Positions 1-11,002 of a DNA stretch of 64,000 bases are shown here, piece after piece. This DNA comes from Macrobrachium rosenbergii (taxonomy: Eukaryota; Arthropoda; Malacostraca; Decapoda; Palaemonidae). Below the pieces are notes generated by a model. The model was not told where the DNA came from and ran no database searches. It saw nothing but the letters and a program-made list of their open reading frames with translations. The stretch covers positions 47,740,797-47,804,796 of the forward strand of contig NC_089766.1 in assembly GCF_040412425.1 (NCBI RefSeq), given 5' to 3'. The position numbers and the translations under genes are program-made. Within the stretch, counting starts at the first letter, position 1, and each line of letters starts with the position of its first letter.

Positions 1-165
1 ATAGTTTCGGGCTTCTGAGGTCAACCGTGGGTCAACCCGCGCAGGTGACCTCGTCTGAGCACTTTAGTGGCACGTCCGAATTAGGGAAAGAGGTCACTTA
101 ATTTTATCTCTCAGCATGTTGCATTCGTCTCACTTATTTGTGTCAGTCAGTTTCGTTACTTGAGT

Positions 166-447
166 TATTCCCTTTTTTCTAGGGTAGATGATGGCTAAAT
201 CCCTTTGTTTCTAGGGTAGATGATGGCTTAATCCCTTTTTTTCTAGGGTAGATGATGGCTTAATCGCTTTTTTTCTAGGGTAGATGATGGCCTAATTGCT
301 TTTTTCTAGGGTAGATGATGGCTTAATCTCTTTTTTCTAGGGTAGATGATGGCTTAATCCCTTTTTCTAGGGTAGAAGATGGCTTAATCTCCTTGTTTCT
401 AGGGTAGATGATGGTTTAATCCCTTTTTTTCTAGGTAGATGAAAATG
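166..447. repeat. Minisatellite, about 31-33 bp unit, about 8 copies
   Basis: The unit is a CTAGGGTAGATGATGGCTTA core followed by ATC and a T-run of variable length. Unit length varies mainly through the T-run. No coding potential. Confidence 0.9.
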
Positions 448-884
448 GGTTCTTTATTTTTTCTTTTAAGAAAGGATATCTATTTTACATTCTAAGGTTT
501 CGAGGGCACACTACGAAAAATTGAATAGTAAGAAGTGAGTTTTAAAAAACTCTGTTTCTTTAAATTATTTTAGAGACATTTAAAAATATTTATGACAAAG
601 TTATTCGTAAGCGCTCAGTCTGTCCTTACACTCTTTCACTCTGAAACTCAAGAGGAAAAATTCTCCTCAGGGCTCACTGAACCTGCCAAGTATAAATTCA
701 CTTCTTCACTTTTGCGAATCCAGCAGGAAAATCCCCAAGTTCCTTTTTAATTTTCCGTTTTGTTTACCTTTTATCCAAATCAGCCCTGGGTCGAACTAGC
801 TAGGCAGCTCGGCTGCCACACTGTGTTGTATCTGTCGTAATACCCAGTGCCCGAGTCGTAATCTAACCAAGACCCCCTTTTAGC
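448..884. other. Unique AT-rich DNA, no feature seen
   Basis: I see no convincing frame, splice structure or repeat family here. Confidence 0.5.
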
Positions 885-1260
885 TTTGGGGCATTTCCTG
901 TGTTTACATGACGTCCCTGGAGTGGGCGGGGCTAAGGTTGAGCTTGGCCAATCAGATGTATGGAGACCGTTTCAAAGGATGTTCATTTTAAATGCCTGTG
1001 AGTTTTGACTGTTCGCGAATTGATAAATGATATTTTGTATTTTTGTGTTGGTAATGATGCCTAGTCATAATTATTGATTTTTATCCACGTTCTTCAAAGC
1101 TCAGAGCTCATAAATGTTTGAGCTTGGTCTTGTCAAAACCGAAAATGTTTACGTGACGAGCTGATGTTTCCACCCAAACAAATTGCGAGCATAAGTTATG
1201 CTGGGATGGGTAAACATCGGAGCGTGCACTTGGAGCCGACCCTATGCTTTTCTAGAAGGC
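885..1260 (+). promoter_or_regulatory. Promoter-like cluster: CRE, GC box and CCAAT box
   Basis: Within 47 bases lie TGACGTCC (909-916, CRE-like), TGGGCGGGGC (923-932, GC box) and GGCCAATCAG (946-955, CCAAT box). Further TGACG and GTTTAC motifs lie near 1145-1160. No reading frame of note follows on either strand. If real, it would drive a gene whose coding exons are outside the window or a noncoding transcript. Confidence 0.25.
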
Positions 1261-1379
1261 TGGAGGAGCGTAGCGGGCATAACTGAGCTTAATTGTTATA
1301 ATTTTTGATATTTTTACTATTCTCAATGTTGGTACTGTCAGTGCCATTATTATGATTACTGTTTTCACTGCTTCTTCAG

Positions 1380-1426
1380 CAACTGTGTGGATATTGCCGA
1401 TTATCATTCTGGGCTGAAATAAAGGA

Positions 1427-1503
<77 letters not shown>

Positions 1504-1571
1504 AATTATTTGTTGTATTGTCCCTACTTTGTATATTCCATGTACATATGACCCTGAGCTGAAATAAAGGA

Positions 1572-1629
<58 letters not shown>

Positions 1630-1692
1630 TTGTTATATTGTCCCTACTTTGTATATTCCATGTATTTGGCCCTGAGCTGAAATAAAGGATCA

Positions 1693-1780
<88 letters not shown>
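1380..1780 (+). mobile_element. Three stacked LINE-like 3' ends, each with an (ATT)n tail
   Basis: The phrase CTGAAATAAAGGA recurs at about 1414, 1559 and 1677, each time followed by an ATT run (1428-1494, 1572-1629, 1694-1780). The second and third are preceded by the same TTGTCCCTACTTTGTATATT segment. This looks like the 3' end of a non-LTR element with AATAAA and a trinucleotide tail, either re-inserted into its own tail or duplicated by slippage. Confidence 0.6.
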
Positions 1781-1781
<1 letters not shown>

Positions 1782-1790
1782 TGCTGGTTT

Positions 1791-2250
1791 CGAATAGATC
1801 ATTTTTTTGAAGAAAGTCACAATCTCGTGAAAAACAGTGTGTGTTACAAAAATCCTCAATTCTACAGAAAACAGAAAACACTGGCTTCGAAAGCCTTTCC
1901 TTTTGTATTCTACATAGTAATATTACAGTTCACTACATAAACTCATAGTTTACTACATAATTGTGAATTTTTATTACATATATACTTTTTATTAGCAATA
2001 GGGTTGCAGTGCGGTTATACTTTACGACAGTTGAAGGATGGCAATCCTGCAGACGTATGTGTAAGGATTTGTAGGATTGCAGTGTGATCATATCATGGCG
2101 TCTTCGACTGTGCCAGTTGGCACGGGCTCTTGCTCCATGGCAGCCCGTAATAAATCACATTAGCTTGACTCGCTTGGCAAGAGTAGACCTCGGCTTCAAG
2201 GGTTCAGGTGTTTTATATTTGATTTTATACTTGGCCAGATAATTGTCACG
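1791..2250. other. Unique DNA, no gene seen
   Basis: No open frame, splice pair or repeat family is recognisable in this interval. Confidence 0.5.
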
Positions 2251-2562
2251 TTTTAGCTTTCTGTAAAAGAAGACTATTGAGATGGCTTTGGCTGTCCGCC
2301 CTCAGGTCTTAAAAACTGCAGAGGCTAGAGGGCTGCAAATTGGTATGTTGGTCATCCACCCTCCAGTCATCAGACATACCAAATTGCAGCCCTCTAGCCC
2401 CAGTAGTTTTTATTTTATTTAAGGTTAAAGTTAGCCATAGTCGTGCTTCTGGCAACGGTATAGGACAGGCCACCAACGGCCCGTGGTTAGATTCGTGGGC
2501 CGCGGCTCACACAGCATTACACCGAGACCACCGAAAGATAGATCGATGGAATCTCGATGGCC
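2251..2562 (+). repeat. Multi-hairpin interspersed repeat, copy A
   Basis: The copy shares with five others the inverted pair built on GAGGCTAGAGGGCTGCAAAT (2321-2340) and its complement (about 2377-2396). It is followed by the GGTTAAAGTTAGCCAT and GACCACCGAAAGATAGATCG segments. It lacks the terminal GCCGAAG hairpin because a SINE-like repeat abuts it at about 2563. Confidence 0.8.
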
Positions 2563-2826
2563 TTAAGGCTCTTTGCAACGTCTCTCGGGGCCCCTAGTTG
2601 CAAACCTCTTTCGTTCCTTTTACTGTACCTCCGTTCATATTCTCTGTCTTCCATCTGACTTTCCAACCTCTCTAACAGTTGATTCATAGACCAGCTGCGA
2701 GGTTTTCCTCTCGTTACACCTTTCAGACCTTTCTACTCTGTTGCCCCTTTCAGCGCTGAGTGACCTCGTAAGTCCCAGCGCTTTTTGGCCTTTTGGCATA
2801 ACTCTATATTCAGTTCAGTTCAATTT
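2563..2826 (+). mobile_element. SINE-like repeat (Ctg-caac family), 5'-truncated copy
   Basis: It shows the family order: CCCCTAGTTGCAA, CTGTACCTCCGTTCATATTC, GATTCATAGA, GTTACACCTTTCAGACC, CAGCGCTGAGTGACCTC and GGCCTTTTGGCATAA, ending in a TTCAGTT-rich tail. The head seen in other copies is missing. Confidence 0.75.
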
Positions 2827-2959
2827 ACCCGATGCTTAACTCCGATGTGGCTTGTGTGTAATTAAATGGGTTCCTTAAGGTCGGTTTCATAAGCATATTG
2901 AGTCGAGACGTCGACCTTAGCAGTGGGCGAAAGTACTTAGAAATAACACCCAAACATTA

Positions 2960-3024
<65 letters not shown>

Positions 3025-3330
3025 AAGATGAACCCTATTCATATGGAACAAGCCCACCAAAGGGGCCACTGACTTGAAATTCCAGAAGCTTCCAGAGAAT
3101 ATTAAGGTGTCCATCAGGAAGAAGTAAGAGGAAGTAAAGGGGAATACAGAAAGAAGAGATCCCACTCCTTAAAAAAAGAAAGAAATAAATTAATAAATAG
3201 ATAAAAAAAAAACGCATCAAAATGCAAGAAGAACCCTATGGAGAATATCAGGGCTCTGGAATTCTCAGGAGAGGTACAAGTGGCAACAGGAGCTTCATCG
3301 ATTGTGCCCATCAGAACTTCTCAGCTTGGG
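2960..3330 (-). mobile_element. LINE 3' end with (AAT)n tail
   Basis: Read on the minus strand it contains AATAAGGAGTGGGATC-like DNA, then TTCTTTCTGTATTCCCCTTT, AATATTCT, TTTCAAGTCAGTGGCCCCTT, TGGAACAAGC complement, and an AAT run (2966-3020). The same order is seen at 39.04-39.26 kb and in the coding copy at 39.77-40.2 kb. Confidence 0.7.
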
Positions 3331-3419
3331 AGTTCTGATTAGAGAGGGCGAGAAGAATTCTGCCAACGTGGGTTTATAATCATTTTGAAGGGCTTTGTGT
3401 AGGATAATTTCCTGGAGAC

Positions 3420-3520
3420 ATATATATATATATATATATATTATATATAAATAAAGATAAAATCCACGAAGGATTTTATCTTTATATATTCATCACGTTC
3501 CATATTTTCGTGAGTCAGTT

Positions 3521-3607
<87 letters not shown>

Positions 3608-3695
3608 GATTCTACTGGTCACTTTTACAGATACATATGTAATTGTAATACCCACAATGCCTTCTTAAGAGGGCATTGTGGCTATTACAATTACA

Positions 3696-3771
<76 letters not shown>

Positions 3772-3781
3772 TATATATTAT

Positions 3782-3840
<59 letters not shown>
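3420..3840. repeat. TA and CA microsatellite cluster
   Basis: TA runs at 3421-3440, 3535-3604, 3740-3766 and 3786-3836, and a CA run at about 3694-3739. A short inverted pair around the poly-TA (GCATTGTGG...TTACAATTAC at 3640-3700) is also visible. Confidence 0.9.
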
Positions 3841-4521
3841 TTCTGACTCACGTCAGGATCAACCCAGGTCTCTCAGGTGGAAAGCAAGGGCGTTACCCAC
3901 TGGGCCATACAAGTCTAAAAAGTTGGAACCTGAGAGCAACTGCACCAGGAATTACCTGGGCAAGCTAACTGCTTGCATACCAGCAGTTTTCCCCAACTTC
4001 CCCGACTCAGCAATGACCCAATAGACAACATTTCATTCGAATTATCCCTTCTGAGTGAATAAGATAGAAATCATCAACACACAATCACGTGTGGAACAGA
4101 AATAAATTTCTGACTCACGTCGGGATCGAACCCAGGTCTCTCAGGTGGAAAGCAAGGGCGTTACCCACTGGGCCATACAAGAGACCTGGGTTCGATCCCG
4201 ACGTGAGTCAGAAATTTATTTCTGTTCCACACGTGATTGTGTGTTGATGATTTCTATCTTATTCACTCAGAAGGGATAATTCGAATGAAATGTTGTCTAT
4301 TGGGTCATTGCTGAGTCGGGAAGTTGGGGAAAACTTCGCTGGTATGCAAGCAGTTAGCTTGCCCAGGTAATTCTTTGGGTGCAGTTGCTCTCAGGTTCCA
4401 ACTTCTTTAGACTTGTATGGCCCAGTGGTAACGCCCTTGCTTTCCACCTGAGAGACCTGGGTTCTGATCCCGACGTGAGTCAGAAATTTATTTCTGTTCC
4501 ACACGTGATTGTGTGTTGATG

Positions 4522-4527
<6 letters not shown>
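3841..4527. mobile_element. Palindromic pair of tRNA-headed SINEs
   Basis: The left arm (3841-4142) and right arm (4180-4490) are near-identical inverted copies around a spacer of about 37 bases. Each arm has a tRNA-like promoter: A-box-like TGGCCCAGTGGGTAACG and B box GGGTTCGATCCC, followed by GTGAGTCAGAAATTTATTTC and a body ending in TGTTGATGATTTCTATATAT. The right arm's distal head at 4415-4490 has a one-base-shorter A box and an insertion in the B box. Two or three SINE units joined head to head is the simplest reading. Confidence 0.7.
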
Positions 4528-4598
<71 letters not shown>

Positions 4599-4635
4599 CA
4601 TACATACATACATACATACATACATACACACACGC
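4528..4635. repeat. TA and ATAC microsatellite
   Basis: A TA run (about 4528-4593) passes directly into ATAC repeats. It follows the SINE tail and may have expanded from it. Confidence 0.9.
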
Positions 4636-4689
4636 GTTGTATCAATGCTCACCAGTACGGACATAAACAAAAACACATAACGCTCCCCA

Positions 4690-4865
4690 ACAACAAAAGC
4701 GCACGAATTCCGCGAACTCGCCGTGAGCAACGCGAGCGACGAGATTCCGCTCTGGGAAAAATCTACGACACAGCGGATACGAAATCCGCTGGCAGCTGCT
4801 GTCGTACCACGGCAGCCGCGGCAGATAACAGCCGCTGACGTCCGGTCATCCGGATCCGTCAAAAA
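4690..4865. other. Small CpG-rich patch
   Basis: An isolated CG-dense stretch with short inverted motifs (AGCGGATACGAAATCCGCT near 4773). It has no convincing frame. Flanks 4866-5180 hold nothing I can name beyond a short CA run near 5080. Confidence 0.3.
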
Positions 4866-5184
4866 TAAAATAGGAAGACTTGACCGTTCGGTTTGACGGA
4901 AGTGTGACGCGCCATTGTCTGAATGAATCATTCAACTTCCGTTTGGGTTCGTAATATGTTATCGTCAACTCGTCTGCAGTCTTCCTCGTTCAGTCGTCTC
5001 GACATACGAATTATTTACACGTGTTTGCATACACAGACTCATAGAAACAGACATATTCAAACTATTGTGTATATATATACACACACACACACTGCTGATA
5101 TCCTTATTATTTTTTTTTTTTACCTTAAACTTGGCTTCATCGCTACCGGAAACCTCTAATTAAATATTTGACATCAGATACGTC

Positions 5185-5192
5185 CTCATCTT

Positions 5193-5262
<70 letters not shown>
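5185..5262 (+). repeat. AAT microsatellite, probable LINE tail remnant
   Basis: TCATCTTCTGAATAATAAT matches the junction between the LINE 3' end and its AAT tail elsewhere in the window. Only the last bases of the element remain. Confidence 0.6.
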
Positions 5263-5265
<3 letters not shown>

Positions 5266-5519
5266 GTATTTAATCGGGACTGCATTCCAATTCTACAGCA
5301 ACAGGTTTAGCCTGATTGTCATCTATAGAATTTTGACTTAATCATTTTTCAGATTTGAGATATGTGTATAAGTACATTTTTTTTTTGTGGTATTTGCTTA
5401 TTCTTTCATTATATTTACTATGTCTTTTTTTCCGTTTCGTGCACAGACCCTTATTCTGTGATGAGGTTGCTTTTGTGGTTTTACCATGTTGATGTTTGCT
5501 CTTAATGAAACTATATACT

Positions 5520-5748
5520 ATAGAATAGAATTTAGGCCAGAGGTCAAGCGTTGGGACCTATGAGGTCATTCAGCGCTGTAACGGAAATTGACAGTTAAAG
5601 GTTTGAAAGGTGTGCCAGGAAGAAAACGTCATAGTTGCACTATGAATCAATTGTTAGGAGAGGATTGAGGAAAGTAAGATGGAAGGAAGAATATGAACGG
5701 AGGTACAGTAAAAGGAGTGAAAGGGGTTGCAGCTAGGGGATGATATTC
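5520..5748 (-). mobile_element. SINE-like repeat (Ctg-caac family), minus copy
   Basis: It reads as the reverse complement of the family: ATAGAATTTAGGCC tail, CATTCAGCGCTG, GAAAGGTGTG, TATGAATCAATTGTTAGG, ATATGAACGGAGGTACAGTA and GGGGTTGCAGCTAGGGG. Confidence 0.8.
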
Positions 5749-6055
5749 TAAAGAAACAGCGTTGAGTAAATTATGGTTCTTAATGATTTTTCTTTCCTTG
5801 TGTGCTTTATGAAATAATAGAGTCCTTATAATAATACCATGATGTAAACGTTTAATGAATTAATACTTAAAATTTGTGGGGGTATTCGGCAGGAAAAGCT
5901 TTACAGGCCATTTGGTGATTGTCCACACTCCATCTGTGGAAGCCCCGAAGTTACTGTTTTGTATAATTCCGCTCACCAACAGGGGAACCCGACGCAAATA
6001 AACAAACCCAGCCTAAAATATAACAAACCTTTTCTCGGGTGAGGGAGGGGAGCGG

Positions 6056-6232
6056 CGGTGGGGGTTTTAGGTAGAATATCGTGGCTTCTTTCTGTATTTC
6101 CCTTTGCCTTCTCTGACTTCCTAATGAGCGCCATATTCTGTGGAAGTTTGAATTTCAAGTCAGTGGCCCCTTTGGTGCGTTTGTTCCTTATGAGTAGGTT
6201 TCATCTTCTGAATAATAATAATAATAGATCAC
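6056..6232 (+). mobile_element. LINE 3' end with short AAT tail
   Basis: Contains CTTTCTGTATTTCCCTTTGC, TTCAAGTCAGTGGCCCCTTT and TTCATCTTCTGAATAATAAT in the family order. Confidence 0.75.
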
Positions 6233-7100
6233 ATATTATTATTGGTCTTTCATACTACCCCCTTCAGCAAAGATCATAACTACACCTTCTCACAGAGGAA
6301 CGCCAGTTCAGTAGAGAGGTTAATCAATTGCTCAGAGAGGAGGAAGAACAGAACAGGACTTATTCTAACAGAAGGGTTGAAGTTTGATGTAGCCCAGTCT
6401 GGAAAATATTGTCTAGAATCATGCAGGAACCTTACATTTTTCCTGACAGTGTCTGTTACGGTTTCGTCTGTGAAGTTCCACCTCTCAGAAGTCCACCTCT
6501 CGTTCTGTTGGATTTTCTAGGCTGCTGAGGTTAAGTGGCAAGTTGTCCAATTTCATGTCTGGGATACTTTCATTCGTGCATGCGTGAGGAGACAATACCA
6601 GTCGCTGGCGACTTAAGACAGTCTTGGAATGCTATGACTCGCTTGTATAGTTACTGGTAGACTACCATTGAAAGAAAATTAGCAAAAAAAAAAAAAAACT
6701 CTATGTTAATGCAAAGGCGAAGGATGGACAAGTTTCCTGTTGTGTCGACGAGCCAGTAGCGAGTGGGTCCTGCCTGCGATGAGCCCGTGTGGCGTCATTG
6801 TTTTCTGGGCGACCTGCCTTAAGTGGGCCCTGGTCTGAACAAGAACCCACTGAACGCCGACCCCCCCATCCCCCTTGCATTAGGTCCCGGAACCAGTGTA
6901 AATGGTACAGACACTCCCACGACGGACTTTGACGTCGCTGGCTAAGCAACAACATGATCCGGTGATGTCAGGCTACCCAGTGACTCAGAAATAAGTTCCT
7001 ACAATTCTTCAGTCCTCAAATTACCAAGTTTGACGCAACAGGAAAACAATTCTGGTCTCTGGGAATTCAGAATCTTATACTGGACGTTGATGCGTGTGGA
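6233..7100. other. Unique DNA, no gene seen
   Basis: The frames at 6242-6520 and 6701-6955 are short, unsupported and resemble nothing I recognise. No repeat family was seen. Confidence 0.5.
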
Positions 7101-7102
7101 GG

Positions 7103-7430
7103 TGTATACCCTGTAAGGAGCTAGTGCCGTCAGTGCACCTCACGTGGTGCACTGTAGGCATTACTTAAAGGGTCTTTGCAGCGTCCCTTCCTTAGGCAAC
7201 CTAGCTGCAACCTCTTTCATTCCTATGACTGTACCTGTGTTCATATTCTCCTCTTGCCATCTGACTCTCCACCCTCTCTAACAATTGTTTCATAGTGCAA
7301 CTGCTTTGAGGTTTTCCTCCTGTTACACCTTTCAGACCATCTTAATGTTAATTCCTCTTTCAGCGCCGAATAACCTCATAGGTCCCAGCGCTTGGCCTTT
7401 GGCCTAAATTCTATATTCTGTTCTGTTCTT
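7103..7430 (+). mobile_element. SINE-like repeat (Ctg-caac family), near full length
   Basis: The head TAGTGCCGTCAGTGCACCTC with the GGTGCACTGTAGGCATTAC hairpin is present. It is followed by CTTTGCAGCG, CTAGCTGCAACC, CTGTACCTGTGTTCATATTC, GTTACACCTTTCAGACC and GGCCTTTGGCCTAAATTCTA. Confidence 0.8.
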
Positions 7431-7731
7431 GTGGAGATGTTGACCCAAATGGTATTTTCCCTATAATTTCAAGTGTTCTTTACTTAGCTCCAAAATGTTC
7501 TATTATTCGTCATTTCCCTTTCTTATTCAAATATTGAGCTTAAAATCTTTACGGACAGTCAACACACTGTAAACTAAAGATGGCTTCAAAGGGAATAGGA
7601 AAAGGTGATGAATAAACAGAGGGAACAGAAAATAAAACCGATAATTCAGGGAATGTCAGCAGGAATGAATTTTTTCCTCGCGTAAACATTCCTACAGCTG
7701 CATTAGGGAGACTAATTCGCATTTAGCTGTA

Positions 7732-7732
<1 letters not shown>

Positions 7733-7789
<57 letters not shown>

Positions 7790-8015
7790 TCATGATATGA
7801 AACCTATTCACATGGAACAAGCACACCAAAGGGGCCACTGACTTGAAATTCAAGCTTCCAAAAAATGTTGGTTTCTACCTCCCACCGCAGACCCCACACT
7901 GCAGCAGGAACTGATCATGATGCAGAGCCAGCGACTTTTCCATTGCCCTGGGAGAGGTGCGAACTCGCGACATCTGAGTGGCATACCACGACACTAACCA
8001 ATATTACCATCGGAC
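7733..8015 (-). mobile_element. tRNA-headed SINE with LINE-derived 3' end, copy 1
   Basis: On the minus strand the head has an A-box-like GGTTAGTGTCGTGGTATGCC and a B-box-like GCGAGTTCGCACCTC. A body follows (CACTGCAGTGTGGGGTCTGC complement region), then GAAGCTTGAATTTCAAGTCA and GTGGCCCCTTTGGTGTGC, identical in order to the LINE 3' ends, and an AAT tail (7733-7789). Confidence 0.75.
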
Positions 8016-8157
8016 CAATTTAATGGCCATAATAGGTATTCCAGCAGACTGAACAGTATTAATTGAGTAGTATTCGACCTGATACTAGAAAACAGAAGAC
8101 TGTGTGCTCTAACAGCTTACCTATACTGTTGCAGAATTCTTTTTTTTTTTTTTTTGC

Positions 8158-8398
8158 ATACTTAGGTTCTTTGCAACGTCCCTCCGGTCCCTAGCTGCAA
8201 CCCCTTTTTATTCCTTTTGTTGTACCTCCGTTCATATTCCATTCCATCTTACTTTCCACCTTCTAACAGTTGATTCAAAGCAGCTGCGAGGTTTTCCTCC
8301 TGTTACACCTTCCAAACCTTTCTCCTCTCAATTTCACTTTCAGCGCTGAAAGGTCCCAGATCTTGGGTTTTTTGGGCAAAATACTACTATGTTCTAAT
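8158..8398 (+). mobile_element. SINE-like repeat (Ctg-caac family), 5'-truncated copy
   Basis: Starts at TTCTTTGCAACGTCCCTCCG and runs through CTAGCTGCAACCCC, TGTACCTCCGTTCATATTCC and GTTACACCTTCCAAACC to TTTCAGCGCTGAA. Confidence 0.75.
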
Positions 8399-8815
8399 TC
8401 CCGTATTTTCCAGTAAAGCTTTTGGATATCTGTTGGCGAAAAGTCTGAAATCCTGTCCTGGAAGCAGTTGTTTGTGCCGTTTCCAGTGAATCTGATATTG
8501 TTCAATTTGTGGCTTAAGTTTTGTTAGTAGATAAACGTCTCGGGTGTATAAGTGACAAAACTCCGTATATATTTGACAGTTAATTAGCTCCAAGAATAAA
8601 TCAACGTAAATATTCAGTTAGAACTGGTCAAAAGATTGATGCTGTGTTAAGTGCACATAAGTGAAAAGCTACATAAAATAGATTTTCAGTGTAGTGTAAT
8701 GACAAATGAAGATACTAATTTAAAACGAGGACTTTATACTCCTGGCCCCATTCTTCACAAGTTGTTTGGAAAAGAAACCACAGTGTCTTAATATTCCTCG
8801 TTATGCTGGTCCCCT
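8399..8815. other. Unique DNA, no gene seen
   Basis: Short minus-strand frames only, with no recognisable domain. Confidence 0.45.
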
Positions 8816-8817
8816 GG

Positions 8818-9050
8818 TATGGTGGGTAGTGTCGTGGCATGTCACTCGGATGTCGCGGGTTTGCATCTCGTGAAAAATCACTGGCTCTGTACCATGATCG
8901 GTTACTGCCGCAGTGTGGGGTCTGCGGTGGTAGGTTGAAGCCAGCATTCATTGGAAGCTTGAAGAATTTCAAGTCAGTGGCCCCTTTGATGTGCTTGTTC
9001 GGTGTGAATAGGTTTCGTCTAATGAAATAATAACAATAATGATAATAATG
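8818..9050 (+). mobile_element. tRNA-headed SINE with LINE-derived 3' end, copy 2
   Basis: Plus-strand copy: GGTAGTGTCGTGGCATGTCA (A-box region), GTCGCGGGTTTGCATCTCG (B-box region), CAGTGTGGGGTCTGCGGTGG body, then TTTCAAGTCAGTGGCCCCTT and an imperfect AAT tail at about 9024-9050. It confirms the structure of the copy at 7.7-8.0 kb. Confidence 0.75.
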
Positions 9051-9174
9051 TTCTTTGTCTCGTCTTGGTATAGGCTACATATATCCATTACCTGACTTAT
9101 TCCTACACAGTTGTTCCTTACCTGAAGAGTAACCTCAAACGTGAATGACAGTTGTATGCGTTGAAATGATTATA

Positions 9175-9360
9175 CAGACGCTACCCTACTTACGAACATT
9201 CAACTTACGAACAAACGGGATTGCAACTCAAGATTGTGTCCAGAGCGCTCCCTTGCCACCCATAAGCTCAAATTTTGTTCTGCACGCCTTTTCTGTACAC
9301 GCAGTACTGTATTTACAGTGTATTGTGTTTTGGGATGAAAAAATTTACAGTAGGCTACTG
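9175..9360 (+). mobile_element. Fragment of TIR element family with CAGAC...CCCTACTTACGAAC end
   Basis: After a TA, CAGACGCTACCCTACTTACG and TTCAACTTACGAACAAACGG match the complement of 40248-40526, including the GAGCGCTCCC and TTTTGTTCTGC segments. The far end is not recognisable. Confidence 0.6.
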
Positions 9361-9555
9361 TGTTGATTTTCTATCATGCTGCACTTTGTATACTCATTGA
9401 ATCTTAGTTGCTGTTTATGAATTCGAGTGTTTGTAATCTACTATTTTCATTGCATATATAGTTTGCTTGAAAATTTCTCGCCTTCTGTTGCGTCACTATC
9501 CTTGTGGCCATATATGCATTTGTAAATATACTCTATGTTGTATATCATGATAAAA

Positions 9556-9740
<185 letters not shown>

Positions 9741-9927
9741 CACACGCGCGCCCGCCTTGCTAATTGATAACCATGTGTATGTGTGTGTTATTAGATGATA
9801 AACCTAATTTTTTTTTTTTTTTTTACAAGACCAGTTTACAGGTTGGTACAATTTTGATATTTTCAGATATGTATAATCAAGGTTTTTTCTTTATTAAATG
9901 TAACCTTTTTTGGTAGAATTCTACCAC

Positions 9928-9962
<35 letters not shown>

Positions 9963-11002
9963 TATTTCTCTGTCACAATAATAAAGGTTGCTGTATGGTC
10001 CTTTTTGTTATACTCTAGTTATTAGTTACATTTTTCATCAAATGTGAAGGAAATTTGATTTGTAAGGACTTAGTGGCCCGGTGATTATATAGCCCAAAAA
10101 GTCATGACATTGCTCTAATTTCAAAGTCGCAAGTTCACAGAAACAAAAATAAATTGTAGATATCTCTTGTGTGTATAATAATTTCGAATAAAATTTCATA
10201 TTATTCACCTGTTTGCTAATTCTTATCCCCCAGTCTTGTGTCTTACTCCTCCAGAATAACGGGTTGTCTAACGATATTTGAGTGTATATTACTAATTGGC
10301 AACTTTTTGATACTATTAAGAATTATGTGAATAAATGGTTGTATGGTTGTAATGGACGTATGTAGTATTAATAGTAAATTTAGATAAAGATCAGATAATT
10401 TGATGCAAATATAACTTGTCTAATCAAGTGCTGAATGAAACTATACAAAAAACACGCATTTGTTGACGCTAAACAAAAGGTGCAGAATTTGATTCTCTTG
10501 TAAGGTATGTGTTAAATATATTCCCCTGGGGTAGCGTTTTGTACTTTTGCATAGAAATTTATCTTCAGGAATCATACTTTTCGGTTATTCCTGAATGATC
10601 GTGATGGACTTGTGTCATTTCCTGACTTCGTGTCTTGGTAAAAACTTAAATAAAATGATTTGAATGTGTTATTTTGCATGTTAGACCTTAGTGTAATAAA
10701 AAGCTTGAATTTTAATGTTTTTCATTTATAAATAACTGAGGCCACAATAGCATTTAAGACTGACGTGAAATTTTACAAGTATTTTGATAAGCAAGCTTCC
10801 ATTATCTAGTGTTTAAGATGTCATTTCAGATGTCATAGTTAAGTTATAAGGGGTCGGGAAACTTGTGTTGTTGCCAGAATGCACTCTGAAATAAGCGGGC
10901 ATTATCCCATACCCATTGATTGTCAACACTTGTAAATCATTGCAGGCGTTTATTTTAGACTCTCTTTATCATAATCTTAAAGATAATGATTTGCGTTGTC
11001 GC
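9741..11002. other. AT-rich DNA, no gene seen
   Basis: It holds an AAT run at 9929-9961 and no supported frame or named repeat. A weak tRNA-like pattern near 10075-10140 is not convincing. Confidence 0.5.

Noticed and set aside
1690..1881. Open frames encoded by microsatellites (poly-Ile, poly-Asn, Tyr-Ile and Leu-Ser runs)
   Set aside because: They consist of translated simple repeats. Similar frames at 3678-3968, 4488-4931, 9447-9767, 23015-23242, 49634-50032 and 51402-51701 were dropped for the same reason.
4180..4490. tRNA gene suggested by A and B boxes
   Set aside because: The boxes are present, but I see no acceptor-stem pairing or clean cloverleaf and the unit continues into a repeated body, so it is a tRNA-derived SINE. 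The same holds for 51476-51540 and the heads at 7.9 and 8.8 kb.
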